Notes: a model not told the origin generated them from the letters alone. Shown: positions 9,901 to 21,800, counted from the stretch's first letter. The stretch is DNA of 64,000 bases from Microbotryum silenes-acaulis (GCA_003665825.1 QPFY01000015.1:1-64000), one strand, 5' to 3'. Program-made: numbers and translations.

Positions 9901-12480
9901 AGTGAGTTGGCCCATAATGGACCGAGCTTGGCCTTGTTTTGACTCGTATGACTGACGCCACTGGCCCACGCCCGAATTGGGGCCGTTGCAGTGACCGCCC
10001 GCGCAGGCACGAACCTCGCGCGCCAGAGCGCCGGCGCATCGACAGGGCCAGTGCGCAGGAGCGCGCGCCTCGCTGAAAAGGACGCGACGCGCGTGGCACA
10101 CGGCGCCGACTCGCCCGCTCAGGCTCTTGCCTCGACCTCGACCTCGCCCTCGCCCTCGCCCTCGACCTCTGTAGCCACAAACTCGGCCGCGACATCGAGC
10201 TCAAGCTCACCCTCACACGCAACCCCCAACGCGTACGACCTCGCTGAACTGAGGGACGCGGTCTCTCCCTTGGTATCGTCGAGCCACTCGACCCCGATAC
10301 AACCGCGCCGACAGCCGGCCTCGAACGAGCGAGCAACCGCCAGAGCCGGGAGGATCTCCGAAGCGGTCCAGATGGACCAAAAACATTGTCCGGCCCTCGA
10401 GGCCTACTTCTTCGGCCATCCGACCGCTGAGGAGCTCGCTAAGAAGATCTGGTCCAAGGAGTTCAAGATGGGCACCGAAGAAGCGCTGGGCGGGGTCATA
10501 GCAGGTGTCATCAACACGGTCAGTCGACGCCTGGGCTACTCGATGGTGTGTATTCCTTCGAGAGCTGACTCGCCTTCCCATTGCCGTGTGTCTTACTGTT
10601 GGACCTCTAGACTGGAGACCGGCGATTGGTCGCCTGCCGGAACTCGCCACAATACATCGGCGTCGCACCTGACCGCGTGGAGACGACCGAGAAGACGGCC
10701 GATGTTGTGCTCTTGACCCACGCTGCGGTCGCGCACGATCCAACCCTCCCGGATGTATGGGCCCTTCCCAGTCACGCCGACCCGCAAGCCAAGGAACTTG
10801 ACGCCGATGCGGGCCCCGACACCAACGTGAACTCCGACGCGAACGAAAACGGCAAGGGCCAGCATTACGACGAGGACAACAACGCAGAAGAAGACAGCAC
10901 GAACAAGGCCAAGGACAAGGACAAGGTGGGCCTGAACCAGGCCAAACGCTCCTTTACGCAAGTGGCCGCCGTCGGCGAGACCAAAGCCGGCACCTCCATC
11001 GCCGAGGGCCAGTTGTTCCGACGGTTGTCGGCACTCCTCGCGACGCCGATTCGGGAACATGCGATCGGGTTCACCCTGCGCGGCGACCGTCTAAAAGTTT
11101 ACGTCATGGCTGCTTGCGGGGTGTTCGTCACCAACTCCAGAACGGTCACCGAAGAGAATGGAGAGCTGTCGACGTTCTTGTACCGTCTCGTCCAACACAG
11201 CGATCGGCTTAACGGCATTCTTGCCACCACAACCTCGCTCGACGACCGCTGCGGCCCGTTCACGTACTGCCCCGACTTCTTCCCACCGGCGGCCTCAGAG
11301 TTCAGCTGGGGGGCAAGGATGATGTCCAACTTCAAGATTCAGAAGCTTTTGTTCCGTCGACAAAGAGAGTGCGGCCGCGCGACGTCGACATACGAGATCA
11401 CCCTTGCTGAGGGCGCCAACAGCAGTACCTGCGCAATGACGATCATTTGGGTCGAGGAGTCGCGCAACTCGGACTTGGTCGAGATCCGCAACGTGATCCA
11501 AGAAAAGAGACCCCAAGGGCTCGCTCCGCTGGTCGGCGTCTTTCGCACCGAATACAGGACCCTCCCCATCTTCCTACCCGGCGACGAATTCCTGAAAGAT
11601 GTCACCCCGCGGGCCAGGGAGGTCGTCGTTCACGAAGAGTGCTACAACCCACTCGCCACGCTCGAAAACGCCAAGCAGCTCGCGCGCGCTCTCGAGGGTG
11701 CGATTGAGGGTGAGTGCTCAGCGCAGAGCGGGACAGCGCGCTGAAGGGTGTGCCTACACTGACGACCCTTTGCCTTGCGTAACAGGGCATCGCCAGCTTT
11801 GGAACTACGGCTTCATCCACCGGGACGTGTCCTATGGCAACGTCATGGTCGACCGGCACGGCGATGGGGTTCTGATCGACTACAATTTGGCGGTCAAGAA
11901 GGCTCGAACGGTTGAAGAAACGTGTCGCCTCAGCCGCTCGGTACGTTCTCGCGTCCGTGCTAGCCCTCGACACGTTCTTGGTCTCACCCAACTCCTTCCC
12001 ACCCTTCCCCTGTACCATGATCAACCACAGGGCACGCTACCCTATATCTCCCGACTCTTGCTCAGCCCCGCAACCGAGGGTGTGGTGCACGAGCGCTGGC
12101 ATGATATAGAGTCGTTTTTCTATGTGGCGTGCCGCACGGCTTTTCAATCTGGATCTGCCGACGCGCCCTTTTTCGAAGAGGCGGACGCCGCGGATATCTG
12201 GAACGCGTGGAATGCCCAGAAGCTCAAAGATGCAGCAATCAGGAAAGGCTGGCTGTCTACTCGCATCGGCTTCAAGGAGCTCCTGGCCGCGTGCGCATCC
12301 CGTTGGTCTGGCGTGGAGGAGGTTTTTACGATCCTCAAGGACAACTGTTCGATTGCCGCAGCTTGTTTTGACCTCGACGGAGAAGAGCTTGAGGCCAAAC
12401 TTTGTGACCTCTGGGAGACCAATGTGATGTCGTACGAAAACATCCAGACACGCCTGAGAGCCCTTGCTGAAGCAGCCTGA
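9901..12480 (+). CDS. FunK1-family fungal protein kinase A
   Basis: A predicted 752-residue Ser/Thr-type kinase of the fungal FunK1 family. Exons: base 9901, 9992-10545, 10611-11709, 11786-11940 and 12031-12480; introns 90, 65, 76 and 90 nt, all GT-AG. The start codon appears to be split: A at 9901 is joined to TG at 9992-9993. The frame is otherwise open only from 9952 and has no upstream ATG. The N-terminus has an RRSARL motif, then a low-complexity Ser/Thr/Pro stretch. The family's strand-rich N-lobe follows (AIGFTLRGDRLKVYV), then the catalytic loop HRDVSYGN (about 563-570), the metal-binding LIDYN (D583) where DFG would stand, and GTLPYIS with HERWHDIESFFYV, as in FunK1. Substrates are unknown. 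Exon 3 is 155 nt, as in every paralogue here. It looks intact, but the chromosome-end location makes silencing possible. Confidence 0.85.
9902..9991 (+). other. Candidate intron splitting the start codon of kinase A
   Basis: The boundaries are CACA|GTGAGTTGG and CCGTTGCAG|TGACC. Removing the 90 nt joins A to TG and yields an ATG in exactly the frame of the kinase. A TGAC branch-point-like sequence lies upstream of the acceptor. Genes C2 and C3 have the same arrangement. Confidence 0.65.
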
Positions 12481-12785
12481 TGGCGAGAATGGGAATGTGT
12501 TCAATATCTCTCTGAAGAATGAAATGACAGACTGTGTCCGTGCTCCGTGCTCCGCGCTGTGAGTAACCTAGTGCATGAACTATAAAGTTGAAGTGAGTAG
12601 TCGTTTTGACGGAAGAAGAGTTGACTCTATGCGTAGAAGCTGCATAACAATGCAGTTCTTTCGTGTCCATCGGACAAACTCATCAAGTGCTTGCGCTTCC
12701 AGAGCCTTTCACAAGAAGCAATTCGCTATTCGTAGCCTGAGTTCTATAGGGCAGAAAGCTGATGAGAATAACAGATCGAATCCAA
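12474..12785 (+). repeat. 3' flank shared by kinases A and B
   Basis: About 310 bp downstream of kinase A match the sequence after kinase B (21491-21800), including AGCCTGATGGCGAGAATG and CAAGAAGCAATTCGCTAT. The duplication that made A and B therefore included the 3' UTR and terminator region. Confidence 0.8.
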
Positions 12786-13402
12786 ATTTCGGGGCCGCCA
12801 CCCATGTCCAGGAGTTGCCGGTGAGGCGGAAAAACAAATAACAGGAAAAAGGAAAAAGGAAAAGGGAAGAAGGGAAAGAAGAAGGAAAGAAGGAAAGACG
12901 AACACATGATGTACGTCATAGTACGTTCTTGTTGCAAACCCAAGTCGGCATTTTGCGGTGTAGCCAGGACACCTACACCAGATACACGTAAATATGGAAT
13001 GCCTAAGCTTGAGAAACAGGCGGGCGGTCTCGCTCGCAGCGCGCGCGCAGCGGCCTCACTTTGAAGCCTTTTCAAGCTTCGAACAGCAGTGTTGAGAGCA
13101 ATGGAAAAAGCAGGCTTTAAAGATGTCGATTACAAGAGATACGCTTCGCATGACAAGAAATACCTTCCACAGCATCTATGCGAACATCTCATCGTAATTG
13201 GAGCTCCAATGGCTACAGTAAGGTACCGGTCAATCGAGATCGCAGGTTCGGCGAGGCCAATCCGCGCTACCAACGAGTCTGGAGTTTCCCTTCTTGAGGA
13301 GCCTTTACTTTCGTTCGTATCCATCAGAGCATTTCAGGAATGATGGATACAGTCGTACACCTGAAGAATTCGATGTATCATCAAGAGATCCTCTTGCCGT
13401 CT
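12786..13402. other. No gene recognised; purine-rich tract
   Basis: Bases 12841-12900 are almost pure A/G on the plus strand (repeated GGAAA and GAAGG). The remainder has only short frames without recognisable domains. Confidence 0.5.
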
Positions 13403-14545
13403 GATGGTGATCACCGTGTTGAAGTCAATTTCAATTTCTGAGTTGGGGTTGAGAAGTTGCGTAACGAGGTCGGCTATCGATCGCATCGCGCAAGCTCGGC
13501 TCCTTTACTTTGCGCGGGGCGATCGGATGGTGATCCCTCGACATTCCAGAAAGGACTGTCAGGAATGAAACCTTGAATCTGACGGAAGAATTGATAGGGC
13601 ATAGGGTGGTCTGGGTTGTCAAAGCATACTCGTAGACTTGATCTTCGGTGAGGGGTGACGGATCATGCACTGCAGGTCGCAGAAGTTCGACTTTGCGTGA
13701 GATCCGAGATACCATCGGGTGTCAGATCGCGGCAAGCGGCTCTTCTCCATACAAGAATCAACTGCTACAGTCGGAAAAAGCCTATAGAAAAAGGCTAGTG
13801 ATAAAATTGCGCGGTTGAAAGCCAACTCGAAACCGATCAAGCCATGTCAGCGGCTCGGTCGGCATGAGCGAGAGGTATGATCGATTCAGTGACTCCACAT
13901 ATTTTACTGCAACGTACTCTGACATCCAATGTTGATTGCGTTCAACAGTTGGTACTCCAACATTCATGTTGGATTAGCAACGGTGATACAAGAACATTCC
14001 ATTGAGGCCGACGGTTTGCCGTAGCACCATGTTGGAGGCCGCAGGGAAACCCGGCCAGAATCGGTCAAGACGATCCAAAGCTTCTCAGACACGCAGGCAT
14101 GCGCGAACAATGCGAATCGTATTGCCTCAAGGAGCACATGCTCAAATCTTTGTACGTCAGAAATGCAGGGAAAGAAGTGAGAAGAGGTCGAGGTCGAACA
14201 AAGCAAGTAAATGTCGATCCGATTGAAAAGAGTGGACAATCATTCATCCGTGAGAACTCAAAACGGTTGCAAGTGGGTCTAGTTGAGCGCAGACGGAAAT
14301 CTGAGACCTGGTGGAGCGAAGAAAAAGTCAAACATGAGCAAGAGTGCACACGAGGTGTGGAGGAAACAAAGGTCTTCAGGTTGAAGGCACGCACTGACCT
14401 TTCGGACGTTTGCTCGGTTAGTGACTGCCAAAAGAGTTCGTCAACCCCAAGCAAGGTGAGTGCAAGAAGCGAAGCGATAGGAGATAGAGCACCATGCGAC
14501 ACTGATCGCAGTCCATGACCAAATGACCAGGGTTGCTGACGCGTA
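13403..14545 (+). repeat. Subtelomeric composite repeat, copy D (P and shortened Q-R)
   Basis: P module from GATGGTGATCACCGTGTTGA onward, then a deleted Q and a shortened R. R is cut at about 14545, where homology switches to a FunK1 kinase fragment. Confidence 0.7.
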
Positions 14546-14822
14546 TTGGGCAACTCGCAGATGTGGGATGCTGAAGATGCGGCAGCCAGGAAAGACCGGC
14601 TGCTTCTGAACGTCGGCTTCAGGGAGCTCCTGGACGCATCATGTGCGTCCCGTTGGCCTGGCGTGGAGAAGGTTCTGAGTGTCCTGCAGCAAAATTGCTC
14701 GCTGTATCGGTCTTTCTCGAGGCTGTAATACATCGATACAGAGCAAGAACTTGCGTCGCGTTGGAACTCCGATCAGATGTCGTATGAACACGTTCAGGCG
14801 GCTTTCAAGGCCCTTTGCTGAT
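14546..14822 (+). pseudogene. FunK1 kinase C-terminal fragment (D)
   Basis: The first 60 codons translate to a sequence like the last exon of kinases A and B (VGFRELLDASCASRWPGVEK against IGFKELLAACASRWSGVEE). A stop follows at about 14726. Beyond it, a shifted frame continues the family C-terminus (SDQMSYEHVQAAFKALC, stop near 14820). No upstream kinase exons precede it; the fragment is fused directly to the end of subtelomeric repeat copy D. It is a relic and not a functional kinase. Confidence 0.75.
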
Positions 14823-15654
14823 GTAGAACCGTGCTCGACATCTGCGTTCCTCTTTTGCATTTCTATGGACGAATGTGAATGTAATACTAGACTTCGCACT
14901 GCGCGTTGTGATCAAACTCCTAGGTCCCGCATGCTCAGACCAATCGACATCATCCTGCCGAACCCGATACGATCGACGACAGGAGTGGGGCGAGCTTCGG
15001 TGGGACTGCGGCGGAGCTATAACGAAAGCAAGCCTCCATAGACCAGACAGGCACCAAAGCTTCAGTAGTGTGTTTCGACCTATTTATATGGGCACTTTTC
15101 AACTACCAAATACCAAATTCGCCCGCCAGCTGCCCGCCAGTTCTGCGCGCGCTGTCCAGCGCGATCCTTGCAAAGATGGTCGGACGAGCGCCATTTCGTA
15201 TTTGAGAGGGCGACGGCCCCCGCAGCCTTCGGCCAAGAGCGCTCGCGATCTCCGAAACGGTCAAATGCGATTTATCACGACACATCATACATCCATCATC
15301 GGAGCGGTATTCGGGCTGGCGGAGCAAAGGACCGCCCACACGATCACGTATTCGAGCGCTCACCCGGAGAGGGTGACGGTCAGCGATGATGAAAGTTGGG
15401 GTTCACATGATCATACGACAATGTGCGCTGGGGTTCACACGATGATGTGACAATATGTTCGGGTTGACGTGCATTACATCACCAACTGTCCTTTCCATGT
15501 ACCCATGCGTTCCTTCTTCATGTTCCAACAACGTCCACGGACAGCACCATCACAATTTTCATATCAATCATGTCAGCGGTTAGTGCAACGGGGTCGGAGT
15601 CGAATCGATCGAATTGAAATGTATCGACTGGCGTATCGGGTCGTTCAAACACGG
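14823..15654. other. No gene recognised; contains inverted part-copy of repeat V
   Basis: Bases about 15085-15300 are homologous, in inverted orientation, to the right half of repeat V at 55310-55455 (shared ACCAAATACCAAATTCG on this strand). The rest holds only short unsupported frames. Confidence 0.5.
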
Positions 15655-16800
15655 TGTCAGACAGGTAGGGCCGTCGATGTTAAAAGTATCGTCGAGTTGA
15701 AGCTCGAGTTGACCGGACGAGTTGGAGTGGCGATTTGGGCAAGGTGGGCACATCGAGGCGGACACATGTCAGTTGGTGCTTGATTGTCCATCAAGTATGG
15801 CCGAAGCAAGTCGCCTGGGAGATGGACGGGTCCAGCTGATCATCGATCGTCGGAGTGTCGAACGGTCCGAGTCGAGACGACGCTGCTCGATGAAGTGGCT
15901 CAAGTGCCGAGCCAACCGAGAAGAGCGCAGAAGAGTCAAGCTGATCCCAATGAAATGACAGAACTCGGGTCGAGAGAAGTCGTGTTGGCGATCGTAGGAT
16001 TGAATCACAAGCTTGTGGCATGGGTGTGGGCGATGTGTGAGCAAGTCGGTGCGAAGCTGAGGATCGAGTCGGATCTAGCGCGCCAAGGATGTCGGGCAAT
16101 GCTGTGGAAGACAAATGAGCGTTTGAAGTAGTTTCAGTATTGACAGGACTTGAGAGGATGGCCCGGATTGGAGAGGAGAGCATACCAGACTGGGGACCTG
16201 ATTGATCGAGCTGATCCGCCGGTGTGGATGCGAAGATCACGGGGCAGTGTCGAGCTGGGTGCGGCGACACAGATCAAGACGAGGTGAGGTCAAGCGTGGC
16301 GATAGGTGAACTTGCCAGATGAGTCAAGAATGGGGCGATCGTGGGGTTGGCGCTCATGGTGAGTAGGTCAGTTGATGACAGTAAGTCCATGGCGATCGAG
16401 CACGAGTGCGGTGGAAGGTTGACGGTCGAGGCGGTCGAGGCGGCCATCGCGAGGTGCGAGCGGATTATTCGTTCGCACGTGATGATGATGGGATGAGCAC
16501 GGACGGGGACAAGACCGAGCTGGAGAGGTCTGTCAGTTCGGTCGGTCGATCGGTCGATCGGATCGCAGGTCGATGATGGGTGCGGATGGGCATCGGTCAA
16601 ATGTTCGCCGAGTCGAGCAACAGATGTTCCGACAAACCCCGAGCTTGCCGCGTCGATGAGACCCGTCGATTCGATCAAGAAAGGGATGTGACAGCGAGTG
16701 ATTGCACTCGAGCAATCGGTCGACGTTGACGACGCGAGTGAGCGATGTGGTGGTGGCGGAGGAAATCGTCACAGGTCGACAGCGGTGTTCGGGGTGGGCG
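15655..16800 (+). repeat. Subtelomeric module S, copy 2
   Basis: Second copy of the segment at 1795-2960, in the same orientation, colinear with many substitutions and small indels. No gene seen. Confidence 0.65.
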
Positions 16801-17640
16801 AAAGTTGAGTCTCGGGTGGCGGAGGCAGCAGCGGCAAAGATTTGCACGCTCTTCGACGAACGATCTGTCGCACCGAGTTGAGTTCTGAGGTCAGGGGTCA
16901 CGGAGAGGAGATCGAGGTCGAGCAAAGCAAGTTTCGCCAGATAAGTGTCGATCCCCAATTGGAAACAGTGGACGCTCATTCATCCGTGAGAGCTAGAAAC
17001 GGTTTCGAGCGAGTCGAGTTGAGCGCAGGCAGAAATCTGAGACCTGGTAGAGCAAATCAAAGGTCAAACATGAGCAAGAGTGCACACACTTGCAACACGA
17101 GGTGTGAAGGAAGGGAAGGATTTCAGGTTGAAAGTACGCACTGAGCTTTCGGACGTTTTGCTCGCCCAGGAAATGCCCAATCAGTTCGTCGACACCATGC
17201 GAGGAGGTGAATGCATGAAGAAGCGAAACGAGAGGAAATCGAACACGGTGCATCGCTGAGCGCAGTCCTTGACCGCATGTCCAGGGTTGCTGAAGCGTGT
17301 ACGAACGTGCAAGTCGCCGTGGTGGGATAACGATCGCCCGTATCAAGCTGGTCGAGCGAATCGCCGAGGTCGATTGAGAGTGCGAAGGATCGTTACGGTC
17401 CGAGGCCAAAGTCGAGCGCCGAGTGGTCCCAAGAAGCCCAAGGCGTTACTTTATATTTCGACGTGCGCAACGTAGGATGGTGATCGAGTAAGATGTGAAG
17501 CGATGAGGAGGTGTTCCGTGGCAAATCTCGAGAGTTTTGCCGGAAAGTCGACTGGATGGTGCGATCGACGACGTTGAAAGCCAGCGCGCAAGTCCGATAA
17601 CTTCAACAGCAAGGGGGCGAGCTGGAAGGTGGGCTACTGA
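16800..17640 (+). repeat. Subtelomeric composite repeat, copy E (modules Q-R)
   Basis: Directly follows module S, unlike copy A, where Q-R precedes S. Modules have therefore been reshuffled between copies. No gene is supported. Confidence 0.7.
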
Positions 17641-18283
17641 GGTGCCATGAGATGAAACGTAGACAGTCTATAAGTTTGGACGGATGACTCGACGAGCTCG
17701 ATCACGAGCGCGCGCGGTTCAGTTAATTCGCGGCGCGGTCGAGACGGGACGGGGTGATAGTGCTTGAGGCAATGCGGGTCTCCGATCTCGACATCGACGC
17801 AATCGTGCTTGAGACTGGTCGTGAGAGGTATCGAGGAAGGGTGATTTGCAACTCGAATGTAGGGCGTGCGAGCGAAGCTCTCCATTCGAGGGAGAGCTCT
17901 TTTTCCGGGTCGTCCGTGCGCGCTGACACGGCATATCTTTCGTCGCTTGCCTCAGCCAGCTCGGGGTGACACGTCGAGTGCCCGGGCGAGTAAGGTCGAG
18001 CCGCATGTACCGGGCAAGTGACGTTCCAACATGGCGGCAAGGTCTCGCGTCGTCGTCTCGTCGGGCAGTGGGAGGAAAAGACGAGTCACCTCGAGTGGTG
18101 CGAGTAGTGCGGTGAGGCCTGTGAGGGGCGAGAGGCAAAGGAGCGGTGAGCCGCGCACGCGACAAAAGTCGTCGAGGCCACAACAACTAGTGTCTAGTGT
18201 ATTTCTCTCTCCTTATTGAGTCTCCTTCCAGCCTCAACCTCATTTCAGAAGCACGATTCTCCCGAACCGGTACGAGCTGTGGT
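17640..18283 (+). repeat. Subtelomeric mosaic ending in the tail of module T
   Basis: Pieces match 1380-1640 and 6990-7040; bases 18080-18185 match the end of module T at 8935-9000. The mosaic stops where the hAT-type MITE begins. Confidence 0.5.
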
Positions 18284-18882
18284 CAAGGATCCGCATTAAA
18301 TCTGATCTGATCTGATCTGATCTGACAGGGGTCAGATCAAGTTCAGATCAATCAAGCCTCGAGGAAAAAAATCCAAAATAGGCGGTACCTAGATGGGCCA
18401 TTGTGATTTGAAATGCCAGCTGCGGCGCACCTCAGCTGATCATGAGAGAGAATGGATCGCGCCATCTGCCATCTGGCATCGCCGCCGCATTGGGTGTCGG
18501 CCCCGCGCCACAGAAATACTACAGGGTGTGGTCCTCCTCTGATGGGTCTTCGTTGCAGTGTCAAATGCTGAAACACTTTCTTATAGGGATCATGCGACCC
18601 AATCCAGTCATAAAAGCGGGGAGCTCCTCCACAAAGCGGCGGCTTAGCAAGGTGATCACTTTGGAGGATGATGAGGATGAGGATGAGGTTGTGGAGGAAG
18701 AAGATAAGGATTTCAACATGTAGATGTAGAAGTCTCTCTGTGCCAAATTAGGCAATTTCATGTCTCAGATCAAATTGATCTGCTCAGCTCAGATCAAGAT
18801 CAGATCAATCAAGGGAGAATCAGAAAAATTCAGATCTGATCTGATCTGATCTGGCGGTGATCTGATCTAATGCGGACCCTTG
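18284..18882. mobile_element. Non-autonomous hAT-type MITE, copy 1
   Basis: A 599-bp element with terminal inverted repeats beginning CAAGGRTCCGCATTARATC and subterminal arrays of GATCTGATC. It is homologous along its length to 44739-45290. The interior encodes a short acidic Lys/Arg-led peptide starting near 18591 (MRPNPVIKAGSSS), resembling the start of a transposase. No 8-bp target duplication is visible at this copy. It ends 63 bp upstream of the ATG used for kinase B. Confidence 0.8.
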
Positions 18883-18913
18883 CCAGCTAGATCGAGCGTG
18901 CCTGCAGTGAAGG

Positions 18914-18942
18914 CACCTAACCTCACCTAACCTCACCTAACC
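18914..18942. repeat. Three CACCTAACCT units (telomere-like)
   Basis: Three near-perfect 10-bp units of CACCTAACCT lie just before the kinase B start. They resemble degenerate telomeric CCTAA DNA, but the period is different. Confidence 0.7.
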
Positions 18943-18945
18943 CGA

Positions 18946-21497
18946 ATGACGCGAATTTCATCTTCGCACGCTCAGGCTCTTGCCTCCGCCTCCGCCTCCG
19001 CCTCGTCTTTAACCTCGACCTCCGCCTCGTCGGCGTCCTCAGTGGCAACGAACCCGGTCGCGGCATCTAGCTTCAGCGCAAGTAGTCTTGACGCAGCTTC
19101 AACATCCGCCGCCCCCCAGCTGCCTTCGACGTCTAACGCGACGACCTTGCTGCCGTGAGGGACGCGCTCTGCTGCTGGCCAAGACAGCGACCGCAAGAGA
19201 CCGCAAGCGCGCCCAGGAACGCGACCGCAAACTCGGCGTCGGGCCCTCTACCTCGATATCGCACTCGTCGAGCCATTCGACCCTGGTACGAGCGCACCGA
19301 GAGGCGTCTACGGGAGAGCGAGCAGCAGCCAGAGCCGAAAGGATCTTCAAAGCCGTCCAGATGGAGCTCAATTACAGTCCGGCCCTCGAGGCCTACTTCT
19401 TCAGCCCGCCGACCCCTGAGGAGCTCGCAAACATAATCTGGCCCAAGGAGCACGAGATTGGCACCGAAAAAGCGCTGAGCGAGATCATAGCAGGTGTCAT
19501 CAACAAGGTCAGTCGACGCCTGGGCTACTCGATCGCTTGGCAGGGTGGGTGTGCGCAGTGTATTCCTTCGAGAGCTGACTCGCCTTCCCAATGTCGTTTC
19601 TCACGGGGACTCTAGACCGGCGACCGGCGACCGGCGACTGGTCGCCTGCAAGAACTCGCCCCAGTACATCAGCGTTTCCCCTTACCGCAAGGAAACGACC
19701 GAGACGACGGCCGACGTCGTGCTCTTGACTCGCGCTGCGGTCGCGCACGACCCAACCCTCCCGAATGTATGGGCCCTTCCCAGCCACGCCGATCCGCAAG
19801 CCAAGAAACCCGAGGCCGATGCGGATCCCGACACCAATGTGAATTTCAACGCGAACGAAAACGGCAAGAACCAGCATCAGAACGATGAGGCCGAGGCCAA
19901 GGACGCCGAGGACGACGGGTACGACGAGGACGACGATGAGAACAAGGCCGAGGCCAAGGTGGACCTGAACCGGGCCAAACGCTCCTTCACGCACGTGGCC
20001 GCCGTCGGCGAGACCAAAGCGGGCAACACCAGAGCCGAGGGCCAGTTGTTCAGACGGTTGTCAGCACTCCTCGCGACGCCGATTCGAGAATATGCGATCG
20101 GGTTCACCCTGCGCGGCGACCGTCTCAAAGTCTACGTTATGACTGCTTGCGGCGTGTTCTTCACCAACTTCAAGACAGTCACCGAAAACAACGGAGAGTT
20201 GTCGACCTTTTTGTACCGTCTGATTAAACACAGTGATCGGCATAACGGCGTTCTCGCCACCACGACCTCGCTCGACGACCGCCACGGCCCGTTCACGCTC
20301 TGCCCGGACTTCTTTCCGCCGGCCGCCTCAGATTTCAGCTGGGGGGCAACGACGATGTCCAACGTCAAGATCGAGAAGCTTCTCTTCCGTCGACGCAGAG
20401 ATTGCGGTCGCGCGACGTCGACATACGAGATCACCGTTGGTGAGGGCGCCAACGTCAGGACCCGCGCGATGACAATCACCTGGGTCGAGGAGTCGCGCAA
20501 CTCGGACTTGGCCGAGATCCGCAACTTGATCCAAGAAAAGAGACCTCGAGGGCTTGCTCCGCTCGTCGGCGTCTTTCGCGCCGAGTACAGGACCCTCCCC
20601 ATGTTCCTACCCGTCGACGAATCCCTCGACGGTATCACCCCGCGGGCCAAGGAGGTCGTCATTCATGAAGAATGCTACAACCCACTCGCCACGCTCGAAA
20701 ACACCAAGCAGCTCGCGCGCGCTCTCGAGGGTGCGATTGAGGGTGAGTGCTCAGAGCAGAGCGGGACAGTGCGCTCAGGGGTGTACCTACACTGACGACC
20801 CTTCGCCGTGCGTGACAGGTCATCGCCAGCTCTGGAACTACGGCTTCATCCACCGGGACGTGTCCTATGGCAACGTAATGGTCAACCGACACGGCGATGG
20901 GATCCTGATCGACTACAATCTGGCAGTGAAGAAGGCTCGAACGGCTGAAGAAGAGTGTCGCCTCAGCCGTTCGGTACGTTCTCGCGCCCGTACTAGCCCT
21001 CGACACGTTCTTGGTCTCACTAATTCCTTCCCACCCTTCCCCTGTACCATGATCAATGACAGGGCACGCTACCGTATCTCTCCCAACTCCTGCTCATCCC
21101 CGAAACCGAGAGTGTGGTGCACGAGCGCTGGCACGACATCGAGTCCTTTTTCTATGTGGCGTCCGGCACGGCTTTTCTATGTGGGCCTGCCAACGCGCCC
21201 TTTTTCGAGAAGTCGAAAGCCGTGCAAATCTGGAAGGCGTGGAATGGCGAGTATCCCGAAGCCCACAAACGCTGTCTGAGTATGGGATTCGGTTTCAAGA
21301 AGCTCCTGAATGCATGCGCGTCCCGTTGGCATAGCGTTGAGGACCTTCTGACGATCCTAAAGGACAACTGTTCGATTGCCACGGCTTGCATTGATATGGA
21401 CACAACAGAAGCGTTTGAGGCCAAACTTTGTGAGTTCTGGGATACCGATGTGATGTCGTACGAGATCATCCAGACACGCCTGAGAGGCCTTTGCTGA
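18946..21497 (+). pseudogene. FunK1-family kinase B, N-terminus truncated and frameshifted
   Basis: Paralogue of kinase A in the same orientation. The kinase core is complete: exons about 19188-19548, 19616-20742, 20819-20973 and 21063-21497, introns 67, 76 and 89 nt. It has HRDVSYGN, LIDYN, GTLPYLS and HERWHDIESFFYV. The acidic linker (EAEAKDAEDDGYDEDDDE region) is longer than in A. Homology to A begins only at the Ala/Ser-rich stretch after ATG 18946, so the RRSARL region is missing. Near 19140 a single base is absent relative to A (GCGACGAC against GCGTACGAC), throwing the N-terminal frame into a stop at 19156. Either B starts further downstream, or an unusual splice rescues it, or it is a pseudogene. 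The catalytic residues are all kept. Confidence 0.7.
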
Positions 21498-21800
21498 AGC
21501 AGCCTGATGGCGAGAATGAGAACGTGTTAAATATCTCTCTGAAGAATGAAATGCCAAACTGTGCCCGTGCTCTGCGCTGTGAGTAACCTTAGTGCATGGG
21601 TTATAAACTTGAAGTGAGTAGTCGTCTTGACGAATGAAGAGTTGACTCTGTGCGTAGAAGCTGTATGATTGTGCAGTTGTTTCGTTTTCAAAAGACAAAC
21701 TCATCAGGTGCTTGCGCTTCCAAGGCCTTCGACAAGAAGCAATTCGCTATTAGCAGCCTGAATTCTATAGGTCAGAAAATTGATGAGAATAAAACTTTGA
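21491..21800 (+). repeat. 3' flank of kinase B shared with kinase A
   Basis: Matches 12474-12785 downstream of kinase A, including AAGAATGAAATG and GAAGCAATTCGCTAT strings. From about 21800 to 22000 I see nothing. Confidence 0.8.

Noticed and set aside
18276..18890. 8-bp target duplication for MITE copy 1
   Set aside because: Flanking octamers GCTGTGGT and CCAGCTAG do not match; only copy 2 has a clear duplication.
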